Below are positions 45,501 to 54,007 of a DNA stretch of 64,000 nt, piece after piece; within the stretch, counting starts at the first letter, position 1; every line of letters starts with the position of its first letter. This stretch comes from an uncultured Clostridia bacterium. Its GTDB lineage: Bacteria; Bacillota; Clostridia; TANB77; UBA1234. Location: contig CAKPEF010000002.1 in assembly GCA_934149305.1 (NCBI GenBank), positions 62,001-126,000 on the forward strand. Direction: 5' to 3'. Below the pieces are notes generated by a model, which worked only from the letters and a program-made list of their open reading frames with translations, was not told the origin of the DNA and made no database searches. Both the position numbers and the translations under genes were made by a program.

Positions 45501-46754
45501 CTAGGAGTTATTGCATTAATCACAGAATTATCTAACATGGGTATAGAGGTTAAAGTGCAAGACTTTTATAGAGGAAAGAGCATAAGAAAACTAGCCAATA
45601 TCTTGTTAGGTGATGATAAAAAAGATGAAGATTATAAAGATGATGAAAATTATAAAGATATATCAGACATAAAAGATATAGTGGTAGAAACGAAGAATGA
45701 TGGGGATATACTATTAACAGGTGTAACAGGATTTCTTGGAATTCATTTGCTAGAAGAACTATATAAAACAACAAATAGAAAAATTTATTGTATTATTAGA
45801 AAAAAAGAAAAATATGATGAATTCTTGAAAACATATACAAGTATTCCAAAAGAAAATGACAGGGTAATAACATTAAATGGTGATATAACTAATGAAAAAT
45901 TAGGCTTGGATGATAATGTGTACGAGAAATTGACACATGACGTTTCTATTGTAATTCATTCAGCTGCTAATGTTTCATACTTCTGTTCATTTGAGAAAGC
46001 AAGAGCAATTAATTACATTGGGACATGCAATGTAATTGAGTTTGCTAAATTAAGTAATGCAAAATTACATCATATTTCAACGATGAGTGTTTCGGGAGAT
46101 GTACTTACTAAGCAAACTATGGAATATCCAAATTTGACGGAAGATAAGTTATATATAGGACAACTATATAAAGAAAATGTTTATGCATATACAAAATATT
46201 TAGCTGAAAAAGAGGTTATAAAAAATATAAGAGAGAAGAAATTATCAGCATCAATATATCGTTTGCCAAACTTAACTTGGAGAATGAAAGATGGAAAGTT
46301 CCAAAAGAATTATGAAGAAAACGATTTATATATTTTGACAAAAGTAATGGCAAGAATGAATAAAATACCATTGGAAATAAAGAATGAAAATATTTTATTG
46401 GCACCAATAGATGATTTAGCAAGAGCAATAGTATTACTAATAAATAAAAAGACTCAAAATGAGGTATATCATCTAGTTAGTTCATCAAGCCCAACAATAG
46501 AAGGATATATAAAAATGCTTACTGATGCGGAGACAGTACCAATTGCAGAAATGTACAAAATACTATTAGATAATTATCAAGATAAAGAAATGCAATTTGT
46601 ATCGATGTATGTAAAAGGAATTTTAAATGATGCAGAGAAAATGGTAGTACACGTACATTATGAAAAAACGGAAAAAGAGTTAGAAGAATTAGGATTTAAA
46701 TGGGGAAAAATCGATAAAGAATACGTAGAAAAGATAAAACAAATAGGTAAATAA
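42543..46754 (+). CDS. Single-module NRPS: condensation-adenylation-carrier-reductase
   Basis: 1403 residues. C domain (1-430) with catalytic HHAISDAWSM. A domain (about 440-955) with YTSGSTGKPKG (A3), FDVSVWELFW (A4), NLYGPTECT (A5), YKTGDLARW (A7) and NHNGKIDRKAL (A10). The carrier domain has SGLTSLGVIAL, carrying the phosphopantetheine Ser. The reductase domain (about 1055-1403) starts GVTGFLGIHLLEEL, has YTKYLAEKEV (catalytic Tyr-x-x-x-Lys) and releases the product as aldehyde. C-A-T-R enzymes of gut Clostridia are known to make dipeptide aldehydes and pyrazinones. The two substrates cannot be read reliably by eye. No phosphopantetheinyl transferase or exporter is adjacent. GGGGGA lies before the ATG. 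Confidence 0.9.
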   Translation: MFSLTEPQKNVIETDQFFKNTSISNIGGYSRFLDRVDLELMKKAINKLIENADGLRLRLKNDNGEISQYIEPYREEKIEIIKLDGENPMVQSEKWMRKPFGFTSKLYDFKLVELDGEEGIFIKLHHAISDAWSMAIVYSKVLMYYEALLNGEEIQNDIPSYTLFLESEKEYFNSKNYERDEEYWNEKYNEKPTFVSLASKKGVISVAASRKSFIISKEEKKVIEDFCTENGISMAVFFEAVVSLYASRTNNADDITLCTIGVNRSGKTEKKIVGMFNNILPMTVKIDWNSDFKNLCNSITKAHFEIFRHQKYPYQKIMHAISEKHGSSNIYDIMVSFQNAKYDENIKTKYKTEWIFNGCAELSFMMNIADMEGAGVLDVNIDYKDEAFTENEIEKIYARLMHIVQQVIRKKEISFKDIEVVTDDEKLEILKKFNDTKKDYPKEKRIYDFLEENVMKFPQKDALYFEENKMSYCEFNQKVNSLANYIISKNVKHNSIIGIMQERSFEMLISIYAALKAGCAYMPMDPHFPNDRIEFMLEDSEAPIVLTNSKWLDKLTMAKECVEVDKFDYEKYSKENPKIDVSSKDVAYVIYTSGSTGKPKGAQIQHHSAINRIKWMHEHYPLLKDDVILQKTPYTFDVSVWELFWWSMYGGSLKILIPEGHKDPLEIINAIEDKNVTHMHFVPSMLMAFLQYIKINKNQISRLKTLKYVFASGEALQSEHVKDFYNLLGQNGTILINLYGPTECTVDVSCYECPKENIPSIIPIGKPIDNTQLLILDKANKLLPVGVAGELIISGVLVGKGYIKRDELTNEKFIKNEYYDSEKMYKTGDLARWLPDGNIEYLGRIDNQIKIRGLRVELGDIENTILKYASIAETVVTVFENMGEKYLCAYFTATEEIAIPKLKEELSKELPDYMVPTYYVQLDKMPLNHNGKIDRKALPKPDTNIEEKYIAPQNELEKKLQECAERALKRKNISVESDLLLSGLTSLGVIALITELSNMGIEVKVQDFYRGKSIRKLANILLGDDKKDEDYKDDENYKDISDIKDIVVETKNDGDILLTGVTGFLGIHLLEELYKTTNRKIYCIIRKKEKYDEFLKTYTSIPKENDRVITLNGDITNEKLGLDDNVYEKLTHDVSIVIHSAANVSYFCSFEKARAINYIGTCNVIEFAKLSNAKLHHISTMSVSGDVLTKQTMEYPNLTEDKLYIGQLYKENVYAYTKYLAEKEVIKNIREKKLSASIYRLPNLTWRMKDGKFQKNYEENDLYILTKVMARMNKIPLEIKNENILLAPIDDLARAIVLLINKKTQNEVYHLVSSSSPTIEGYIKMLTDAETVPIAEMYKILLDNYQDKEMQFVSMYVKGILNDAEKMVVHVHYEKTEKELEELGFKWGKIDKEYVEKIKQIGK

Positions 46755-46794
46755 TAAAAAGAATCTTTTGTAAATCATTTAAAATAGTCGGAAT

Positions 46795-46902
46795 AAAAAA
46801 TAGAATCTAAATTGTTATTAAAAATAATATGAATCATTTTAAATTAGCTAGTCTAATAAAGATGATACATATTAAAAGTATAACAGTGAGGATTCTATTT
46901 TT
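46795..46902 (+). ncRNA. Possible structured RNA or complex terminator after the NRPS gene
   Basis: AAAAAATAGAATC (46795-46807) can pair with GATTCTATTTTT (46891-46902) across an 80-base internal part that itself has A/T stems, and a T-run ends the structure. No protein is encoded here. Low certainty. Confidence 0.3.
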
Positions 46903-47037
46903 GTGTGAAAACAACATATTAATTCTCATAAGCTACTAAAATGCTCTAAAAATGATTTTGCGTATTAAATGTTAAATAATAGGCCTGCAAGTATAAAACT
47001 AAGAAAAACGGCAAAAATTTACCTTAGGAGGTATATT

Positions 47038-48170
47038 ATGGAGTCGTATGGATATAGAGAAAGAAAAAATGGTAATTTTTTTAAGTATATACTAGTAATA
47101 TTAGCTACAGCAGCAATAACTTTATACATTAACAATGCTATGCAAAAAGCAAGTGAAATAGATGACTTTGCCAAGAGACTAAGTAGCAGTGGAGAAAACA
47201 CGGTAAAAGAAGAAATAACAGAGTTTAGTGCTACTAAGACAAGCAATTATATCGAAAGAGCAATGCAAAGCACAGTTGGAATAGGGCTTATAAAACCTAG
47301 TGGCACAAGTGTTTTTGATTTGGATTTAGCTAGAAAATGGGGTCTTCGGAACTGGGATAATAGTATCAGAAAAAGGATATATATTAACAAATCAACATTT
47401 GGCACAAAAAGTTGGAGCTAAGATTGTCGTAACGCTAAACACGGGCAAATCAGTACAGGGAAAAATAGTTTGGGTGGAAGAAAACATAGACCTAAGCTTA
47501 ATAAAAGTAGAAGAAAAAGGTTTGACACCTGCAATATTAGGCGATTCAAACGATATATTAGTTGGCGATGAGGTAATAGCAATCGGAAATCCGCTTGGAG
47601 CCGAATTTCAAGGAACGACAACAAAAGGCATAGTAAGCGGTTTAGATAGAACAATAATGTTTGAAGAGAATAATGAAAAAGTATATATGGAAGGCTTAAT
47701 TCAAACAGATGCAAGTATAAATCCAGGAAACAGCGGTGGACCGCTAATAAATGCAAGGGGCGAAGTAATTGGAATAAACACAGTTAAAATCACATCAGCA
47801 GAGGGGATAGGTTTTGCTGTACCAATAAACTTAATAAAGAATGTGATAAATTCTTATGTTTTAGAAGATAAATTCGATGAGGCATATTTAGGGCTTTATG
47901 CGTATGATAATGGAGCAATAAAATACATGGAAAATAAGAACAACTTTGAAAAAGGAATATATATCGTAAGCGTTGACAAAATAGGACCATGTGGAAAGGT
48001 GGGAGTAGCAAAAGGCGATATATTAACAAAAATTGATGGAAAGGAAATAAATAAGATGACAAAATTAAGAGAATATTTATATTCGAAAAAGCCAGGTGAA
48101 AAAGTTGTTTTAACACTTGAAAACTCAAGCTTAAAAGAAGTAGAAGTGGAACTTCGGAAAGAAAAAATAA
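47038..48170 (+). CDS. htrA: HtrA/DegP-type serine protease with PDZ domain; needs +1 shifts at CGG 47347 and CGG 48155
   Basis: ATG 47038 after TTAGGAGG; 376 residues. Membrane anchor (about 16-35), trypsin-like domain, PDZ. Conventional reading breaks after KWGL: skipping the C of CGG 47347 gives GLGTGIIVSEKGYILTNQHL, restoring the conserved glycine before the catalytic His loop. Catalytic His (NQHL), Asp (ENIDLSLIKV) and Ser (NPGNSGGPL) are then all present. A second in-frame CGG at 48155 comes after VEVE-L. Conventional reading adds RKEKIKEMLKS, whereas the shift gives LGKKK and stop at 48168-48170, the normal HtrA-type ending. Two independent shifts at the same codon in one gene are strong evidence for recoding. 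Confidence 0.8.
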
Positions 48171-48191
48171 AAGAGATGTTAAAAAGTTAAA

Positions 48192-48224
48192 GGTATAGCA
48201 AAAACACTAGCTATACCCTTAATA
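48192..48224 (+). terminator. Hairpin after htrA
   Basis: GGTATAGC (48192-48199) / GCTATACC (48210-48217), weak T tail. Confidence 0.6.
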
Positions 48225-48301
<77 letters not shown>

Positions 48302-48359
48302 ATCACAAGTATATTATACAATGATTTTTTAAAAAAGCAATAACTTAAATTAAAATCTA

Positions 48360-48388
48360 TTGAAAATTATCGAAATCTATACTATAAT
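48360..48388 (+). promoter_or_regulatory. Promoter of tRNA-Arg (CCT)
   Basis: TTGAAA (48360-48365), 17-base spacer, TATAAT (48383-48388). Confidence 0.8.
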
Positions 48389-48399
48389 TTGTTTGCAAT

Positions 48400-48476
48400 G
48401 CGTTCGTAGCTCAGTTGGATAGAGCGCTCCCCTCCTAAGGGAGAGGTCGGAGGTTCAATTCCCCTCGGACGCACCA
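48400..48476 (+). tRNA. tRNA-Arg (CCT)
   Basis: Acceptor GCGTTCG, anticodon arm CTCCC-CTCCTAA-GGGAG (anticodon CCT, reads AGG), T loop TTCAATT, encoded CCA. Confidence 0.93.
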
Positions 48477-48605
48477 ATGACGTATCTGTTCGAACTAATG
48501 GAACAGAATTGATACAAAATCAATCAGAAAATAAAATCTGGTTGATTTTTACGAAAAAATATTGTGATTTGTGAACAAAGCAAACGAATACGAGGAGGAG
48601 TAAAA

Positions 48606-49520
48606 ATGAAAAATAATATAAAGGCGGTTGCTACCGCAAGCCTAGCTGGATTTATATTAGGAACAACATTGACTGTATCTGCTGGTACATGGATACAAGC
48701 ATATAGAAATGACGAGATAAAAATAACTTTGAATGGAAAAGAACAAACATTTAGAGATGCTACAACAAATGAAATAGAGCTACCAATTACATATAATAAT
48801 AGAACATATTTACCACTTAGAAGTTTAGCTACATTACTTGGAATAAGTGTGGATTATGATGCAAATACAAAAACAGCTATATTAGAAACTAAAAATGATG
48901 GAAAATTGCGCCCAGAGACTATAGGAGAATTTTGCGATATAGAGGAAGAAAGTGGCTTAGTTTATTATGGACCGGATAAAAGTTTGTATGGCTTTGAAGA
49001 TGAAATTGGCCCTGGATGCTCTGTGTGGTGTGCTGTACAGGATGGTGAAAGCAAAGCAAAGGCATCTTCAACATTAAAGCCTCAAGCTGGTTTTTCTTAT
49101 GAAGCTTCAAATATAACAAATGACCTTAGAAAAAATGCGTGGGTAGAAGGTGCAGATGGCTATGGTATAGGCGAATATATAGAACTATCACAAAAGTATG
49201 TTGTAGCTGATAAGAACTATGGTATTGATTTTATGAGCTTGTGTATAGTAAATGGATATGCAGAAAATAGTGAAAAATGGAAAAACAATAGTAGGGTAAA
49301 GGAACTAAAAATGTACTATAATGGAGAGTATATTGCTAATATTGAATTAAAGGATACTATTAAGCCACAATATATAGACATAAGTTCATTTGGCTTACAT
49401 GCTAAATCTGGCAAAGAAGCTAAATTTAAATTTGAGATTGTTGATGTATATAAAGGTGAAAAATATGAGGATACTGCTATAACAGGCATCTGTTTCGATA
49501 TTTATACACCTAATCACTAA
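48606..49520 (+). CDS. Secreted protein with copper-amine-oxidase-type stalk domain and discoidin-like domain
   Basis: 304 residues from ATG 48606 (GAGGAGGAG upstream; a longer frame from 48564 has no RBS). The signal peptide ends near SAG (about 25). Stalk domain (about 30-100): ITLNGKEQTF...YNNRTYLPLRSLATLLGISV. The C-terminal part (about 150-304) contains SSTLKPQAGFSYEASNITND, AWVEGADGYGIGEYIEL and a closing CFDIYTP strand, as in NADase-type or discoidin-like glycan-binding modules. It probably binds cell-wall or host sugars. No enzyme motif. Confidence 0.75.
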   Translation: MKNNIKAVATASLAGFILGTTLTVSAGTWIQAYRNDEIKITLNGKEQTFRDATTNEIELPITYNNRTYLPLRSLATLLGISVDYDANTKTAILETKNDGKLRPETIGEFCDIEEESGLVYYGPDKSLYGFEDEIGPGCSVWCAVQDGESKAKASSTLKPQAGFSYEASNITNDLRKNAWVEGADGYGIGEYIELSQKYVVADKNYGIDFMSLCIVNGYAENSEKWKNNSRVKELKMYYNGEYIANIELKDTIKPQYIDISSFGLHAKSGKEAKFKFEIVDVYKGEKYEDTAITGICFDIYTPNH

Positions 49521-49548
49521 TAATATAAAATGTAATATTTCTATTATA

Positions 49549-49577
49549 AAAACTAGGAGTGCGTTCCTAGTTTTTTA
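49549..49577 (+). terminator. Rho-independent terminator
   Basis: AAAACTAGGA - GTGCGT - TCCTAGTTTT, then T-run. Confidence 0.85.
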
Positions 49578-49602
49578 TTGTGTTTAAAGCTGAACAGTAA
49601 CT

Positions 49603-49751
49603 GATAGTTGGTTACTCTTCAGCTTTAAAAACTAGAAGTATATATAGAAGATAATTGTGCTTTGCAAAATGTAGCGGAGCACAGTGTGCTCCATAAAAAT
49701 ACTACTGTTCAGGATTGACCATAAATTAAGTCTGAACAGTAACGATAGCTG
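49603..49751 (+). mobile_element. MITE-like element, type B, with 7/8 target duplication
   Basis: Element 49611-49743 begins GTTACTCTTCAGC and ends AAGTCTGAACAGTAAC. Flanks GATAGTTG and GATAGCTG. Core GTAGCGGAGCACAGTGTGCTCC. A second terminus-like CTGAACAGTAAC lies just outside on the left (49590-49602), perhaps a nested older copy. Confidence 0.8.
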
Positions 49752-49812
49752 AGAAAAATTAAGTTGCAATTGTTTTAATACGGCAGATATGATAAAATCT
49801 CAACATAAGTGA

Positions 49813-50310
<498 letters not shown>

Positions 50311-50312
50311 AT

Positions 50313-50420
50313 TTGACAAATGCAAAATAATGTGTTACCATATAAATACAATAAAAATGTTTGAAAATCCGATGTTCAAGCGTAATCGTATGTGTACTGT
50401 GAATGCACATACTTTTTTTT
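50313..50420 (+). ncRNA. Candidate small RNA (promoter, about 70-base transcript, terminator)
   Basis: TTGACA (50313-50318), 17-base spacer, TACCAT (50336-50341). About 45 bases further a clear terminator GTATGTG...CACATAC plus T8 ends near 50418. Nothing is coded between. The transcript would contain ATCCGATGTTCAAGCG. It matches no RNA family I know. Confidence 0.45.
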
Positions 50421-50476
50421 GCTCAAAAATAGAGTAGACCTGTGAAATCTACCCTATCGACTATGTAGTATTTACC

Positions 50477-50608
50477 TTAGTCTTTGTCTGTCTTGTCTTC
50501 ATTTACTTTTTGGGTATCTTGCTGAATTTGTTGTTGTAATTGAAAGTTCTTTTCTTTTTCAGCAATTAGCATGTCAACTAAACGAAGAACGGTATCTCCG
50601 ATCTTCAA
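50477..50608 (-). CDS. Possible 43-residue protein, TTG start
   Basis: A minus-strand frame from TTG 50608, preceded by GGGAGG with an 8-base gap, to TAA at 50477. The product (LKIGDTVLRLVDMLIAEKEK, then Gln-rich and acidic) reads like a short amphipathic helix protein. The frame is also open upstream for 18 codons without a start. Family unknown. Confidence 0.4.
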   Translation of the reverse strand: MKIGDTVLRLVDMLIAEKEKNFQLQQQIQQDTQKVNEDKTDKD

Positions 50609-50737
50609 GACTATAACCTCCCTTCCGTCTTCAGTAAAGACTACCTTTTGACAAGAAAGGTTGGTGATATTCTACAATGATTTTGACTTAAATACAAGCG
50701 AACATTTTGAAATTCTTGATAAATATTTGCTTTCTTG

Positions 50738-50872
50738 GTTACTATTCGGCTTAAAAAATAAAAAGGCATGTATCGAATGCAATTATATTTTATAAAAATG
50801 TCGAGGAGCTTAGGTGTGCTCCATAAAAAATTATAATTCAGCATTTGCTATAAATTAAGGTTGAATAATGAC
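50738..50872 (+). mobile_element. MITE-like element, type B
   Basis: Starts GTTACTATTCGGCTT and ends AAGGTTGAATAATGAC; core GAGGAGCTTAGGTGTGCTCCATAAAA. The flanks (CTTTCTTG, AATTTGTT) show no duplication, so it is probably old. Confidence 0.7.
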
Positions 50873-50938
50873 AATTTGTTAAGTTATGATTTTTTTAAAG
50901 AATAAAAAAAGTCGAAAAGTTTGACAAAAAGCAAAAAA

Positions 50939-50973
50939 GTTAGTACACTTATAATTAGTGTACTAACTTTTTT
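50939..50973 (+). promoter_or_regulatory. Perfect palindrome upstream of the MarR gene (operator or attenuator)
   Basis: GTTAGTACACT (50939-50949) and AGTGTACTAAC (50957-50967) flank TATAATT and are followed by T6. It lies 25 bases before the start, with TTGACA at about 50919. It could be the MarR autoregulatory operator over the -10 element, or a terminator for leftward or readthrough transcripts. Confidence 0.5.
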
Positions 50974-50997
50974 AATATTGAATAGGAGATGATACAT

Positions 50998-51409
50998 ATG
51001 GATCTTGAAGAAGTTCTAAGAAGAATGTTACAAAGAAAATATCACATATTAGAAATGAGACTTCAAAAGTATAACCTAGTTAAAGGTCAAGCTGATTTAT
51101 TAGTTGTTATAAGAGAAAACGATGGCTTAACTCAAAACGAACTTGCGAATATATTAGGCATAAAAGGTTCTTCTATGAGTGCAAGGCTAAATAAATTGGA
51201 ACAATATGATTATATTAGTAGAGTGACAGATGAAGAAAATTTAAAAAAGAAGAGAATTTATATAACTAAGTCACGGAAAGATTGCAAGTATCCAATGTAA
51301 AAGAATATTGAAAGAAATCGATGAATTGATGTATGAAGGATTTTCGAAAAAAGATATAAAAACATTTGAAAAGTATATAGAAAGAATGCTAAAGAACTTA
51401 AGAGCATAA
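50998..51409 (+). CDS. MarR-family transcription regulator; needs a +1 shift at CGG 51274
   Basis: ATG 50998, 9 bases after AGGAG. The winged-helix domain has LTQNELANILGIKGSSMSAR (recognition helix) and LEQYDYISRV (wing). Conventional reading stops after KSRKDCKYPM at 51300, losing the dimerisation helix. Skipping the C of CGG 51274 gives ITKSGKIASIQCKRILKEID and on to EKYIERMLKNLRA, stop 51407-51409 (136 residues, normal MarR size). The restored glycine is the one in the TxxG motif that ends the wing in MarR proteins. The palindrome upstream may be its operator. Confidence 0.8.
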
Positions 51410-51551
51410 GAAATAAAAACTTAGAAATTAAAAATTTTCGATTTTCAAATACCGAGCAAAGCCTATGTGGCATATGTGATTATTTTTGAATAATATAAAA
51501 GAATAAAAGAAATTTTTTATTTACCATGAATATTACCTGGATTTTATAAAT

Positions 51552-51584
51552 AAAATAAGCCTACCGTATGGTAGGCTTTAACTT
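51552..51584 (-). terminator. Terminator of the AAKP-repeat gene
   Basis: AAGCCTACC-GTAT-GGTAGGCTT just past the minus-strand stop, A/T-rich on both sides. Confidence 0.75.
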
Positions 51585-51586
51585 AC

Positions 51587-51907
51587 TTATTTCTTTTTAG
51601 CTACTGGTTTTTTAGCAACTACTTTTTTAGCTACTGGTTTAGCAGCAACCTTTTTAGCAGCTGGTTTAGCAGCAACTTTCTTAGCTACTGGTTTAGCAGC
51701 AACTTTTTTAGCAGCTGGTTTAGCAGCAACTTTCTTAGCAGCTGGTTTAGCAGCAACTTTTGTAGCTGGCTTAGCAGCAACTTTCTTAGCTACTGGTTTA
51801 GCAGCAGCTTTTTTAGCTACTGGTTTAGCGGCAGCTTTTTTAGCTACTGGTTTAGCAGCAACTTTCTTTGCAGCTGGTTTAGCAGCAACTTTCTTTGCAA
51901 CTGGCAT
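51587..51907 (-). CDS. Histone H1-like Lys/Ala/Pro repeat protein
   Basis: 106 residues from ATG 51907, preceded by a run of seven G's as RBS; a longer in-frame start at 51979 lacks an RBS. After MPVAKK the whole protein is made of about ten units of the form VAAKPVAKK or AAAKPAAKK and ends VAKKPVAKKK. Such AAKP repeats occur in the tails of bacterial H1-like and HU-like proteins and bind DNA non-specifically, so a nucleoid-associated role is likely. Repeat number may vary by slippage. Confidence 0.75.
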   Translation of the reverse strand: MPVAKKVAAKPAAKKVAAKPVAKKAAAKPVAKKAAAKPVAKKVAAKPATKVAAKPAAKKVAAKPAAKKVAAKPVAKKVAAKPAAKKVAAKPVAKKVVAKKPVAKKK

Positions 51908-52128
51908 GTTATTGCCCCCCCTTCTTTTGTAAAACAATATGTTTTTATAAAAATCATGAAGTAACTTTTTTAATGACACACGAAAAGTGTATCTTAAGAA
52001 AAGTGTATAAATATAATTGCCTTTTGAGCAATAACTGTAAATCTATAAAAAGATTTACACTTTCCTCATAACAAAAATATAACTAATTTCGATATTTTTT
52101 GCAATAGTATTTTGAAAAAAAATTGCAC

Positions 52129-52174
52129 TCAAAAATAATTAGCATACTAATTATTAGTAAGCTAATTATTTTGT
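52129..52174. repeat. Inverted repeat in the upstream region of the AAKP gene
   Basis: AAATAATTAGC and GCTAATTATTT flank CATACTAATTATTAGTAA. It could be an operator or hairpin. The rest of 51908-52350 is A/T-rich with no gene seen. Confidence 0.4.
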
Positions 52175-52350
52175 TATGCATAAAATGAGAATTGTGGCAA
52201 AGATAAGAAAAAATATACATTTAAAAAAATTTTTTAACTTTTTTCATATAACAAGAAAATTTATTAAATTCTTTCATATTATCCAATAATAATTAAATAT
52301 AAAAATTAAAAATCTTATCTTCATAGATAGCTAATATTTTTGAAAAAATT

Positions 52351-52492
52351 GTTACTATTCAACCTTAATTTATGACAGATGCTGAATTATAATTTTTTAT
52401 GGAGCATACCTAAGTTCCTCTACATTTTTTATCCATAATTACATTCAATGTATATTTTTGTTTTTGAAGACTAAATAGTAACTGAAGACTTA
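52351..52492 (-). mobile_element. MITE-like element, type B, opposite orientation
   Basis: On the plus strand it starts GTTACTATTCAACCTTAATT and ends GACTAAATAGTAAC; the core reads TTTTATGGAGCATACCTAAG, the reverse of the others. No clear target duplication. Confidence 0.7.
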
Positions 52493-52572
52493 ATAATAAC
52501 AAAAAATTTTAAGAAAATATACTAGTAATTTGAATTCTATTGTAATATAATGAAAACGAAGGTGGTGAAGTA

Positions 52573-53721
52573 ATGCAATACGACAAACTACTTAACGAAG
52601 ACAAGAGAAAATTATTAAGTTTGGTCAAACACGAATGTGTGAAGCTTGATTTTTCTAAGCTTACAAATGTCCTTGATAATAATTATGCTGAGCCGTTATG
52701 GATGGATGTTTCAGTTTTACTTTATGCGCTTAATATTCAAAATCCAGATATAACAGTATTTAACATATTGCTAAAAAAACTTTCTAAACCTTTTGCAAGA
52801 TTTTACTTTAAAGATGGCGAAAAAAGGTATATTGCTACCACAAATGAACTACTTATGAAGCAGTATTTATGGTATCAAATTACAAATGAACCTCAAGAGT
52901 ATTACATAAATGTTCAATATATTCCACAAAAAGACTACATAAAACAATTGCTAAACTTAGATAAGTTCACTAATTGTGGGATATATGTAAAACATATTAC
53001 AGAAGATAAATTTTTATTAACACCTATAAACAAAGAAATCTCTAATATTGACGAGGCAGAGATTGTATACAATGAGTTAATAGAAGTACAAGATTTATTT
53101 AAAAGTTTAAAACTTTCAACCAAAAATTTCTTGGAGCATTATTCTGTTGCAAACAATCTAGCAAAAGATAAAAGAATGATAGCAACGCTTAGTAATATGC
53201 TTAGCTTATTTAGTTGTGAGTTTGTGCTAGAGAATGATTACATAACTATACCAAATACAAATTTGGTAATTAGAAACGAAGATGATGCTATGGTTTGTCA
53301 AGCAAAGGTAATCGATGCATATCATTTCTTTAGAAATGTAATAAACACACAAGATAAAAAGGATATAGTTAGTGAAATTTATAATCAAAAAATATCTTTA
53401 GACATAAAAAGACAGTTTGAGGAGCACTTGCAAGAATATATAAAGGCGATAAAAAATAAAGAGCTTATCGATTGGATTGTCACAATTTCAAAAGAGAGCA
53501 AATATACATTAAAAATAAATTTCGATGAGCAAGGCGTTTTTTATATAGATGGTGCTATTATAGTCACAGAGCAAGATGCAAAAGAGTATTACATTGATTA
53601 TATGGAAAAAAAGAAAGAAAAGCTTGCAATGGCTGTATACAATAACAACATTGTAAATAAACTTAAAAAGGTTTGGAATATTTTCAAATCAAAATTTACA
53701 AAAATTTCGTTTGGTAAATAA
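52573..53721 (+). CDS. Unknown cytoplasmic protein, 382 residues
   Basis: ATG 52573 after GGTGGTG. No signal peptide; mostly helical and charged, with a basic amphipathic end (VNKLKKVWNIFKSKFTKISF) that might touch membranes. No motif from a known enzyme family was recognised. It precedes the SRP RNA with only a short gap. Codon use is like the rest of the chromosome. Confidence 0.65.
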   Translation: MQYDKLLNEDKRKLLSLVKHECVKLDFSKLTNVLDNNYAEPLWMDVSVLLYALNIQNPDITVFNILLKKLSKPFARFYFKDGEKRYIATTNELLMKQYLWYQITNEPQEYYINVQYIPQKDYIKQLLNLDKFTNCGIYVKHITEDKFLLTPINKEISNIDEAEIVYNELIEVQDLFKSLKLSTKNFLEHYSVANNLAKDKRMIATLSNMLSLFSCEFVLENDYITIPNTNLVIRNEDDAMVCQAKVIDAYHFFRNVINTQDKKDIVSEIYNQKISLDIKRQFEEHLQEYIKAIKNKELIDWIVTISKESKYTLKINFDEQGVFYIDGAIIVTEQDAKEYYIDYMEKKKEKLAMAVYNNNIVNKLKKVWNIFKSKFTKISFGK

Positions 53722-53730
53722 AAAATTATA

Positions 53731-53772
53731 CTAGACAAGCAAAATATTTTGTGCTAAAATATGCTTGTCTAG
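53731..53772. repeat. 11-bp inverted repeat overlapping the ffs promoter
   Basis: CTAGACAAGCA (53731-53741) and TGCTTGTCTAG (53762-53772) are perfect, 20 bases apart. The right arm includes the -35 hexamer. Confidence 0.55.
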
Positions 53773-53793
53773 TAGAGATATAAAGTATATAAT
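53765..53793 (+). promoter_or_regulatory. Promoter of the SRP RNA gene
   Basis: TTGTCT (53765-53770), 17-base spacer, TATAAT (53788-53793). Confidence 0.75.
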
Positions 53794-53810
53794 CAAGCCA
53801 TAAGGTGTGT

Positions 53811-53908
53811 TTATATGAATGATGTGCAATATTAGCCTATGAACCTCGTCAGGTCCGGAAGGAAGCAGCGATAAGTAGATACTTTTATGTGCAACATCAT
53901 TCATATAA
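53811..53908 (+). ncRNA. ffs: Signal recognition particle RNA (small bacterial type)
   Basis: The universal SRP domain IV is clear: CCTCGTCAGGTCCGGAAGGA followed by AGCAGC. The outer arms TTATATGAATGATGT and ACATCATTCATATAA pair perfectly, closing a single long hairpin of about 98 bases. It binds Ffh to target membrane proteins. Its position before dnaX is typical in Clostridia. Confidence 0.95.
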
Positions 53909-54007
53909 GTATATCTTGTGGTAATTTTTTTATACAAAAGAAAATTTAAAATCTTACAAGTAAAATAGAAAAAGATATAGATTTAAATATTAAGAAAGGA
54001 GAAATTT

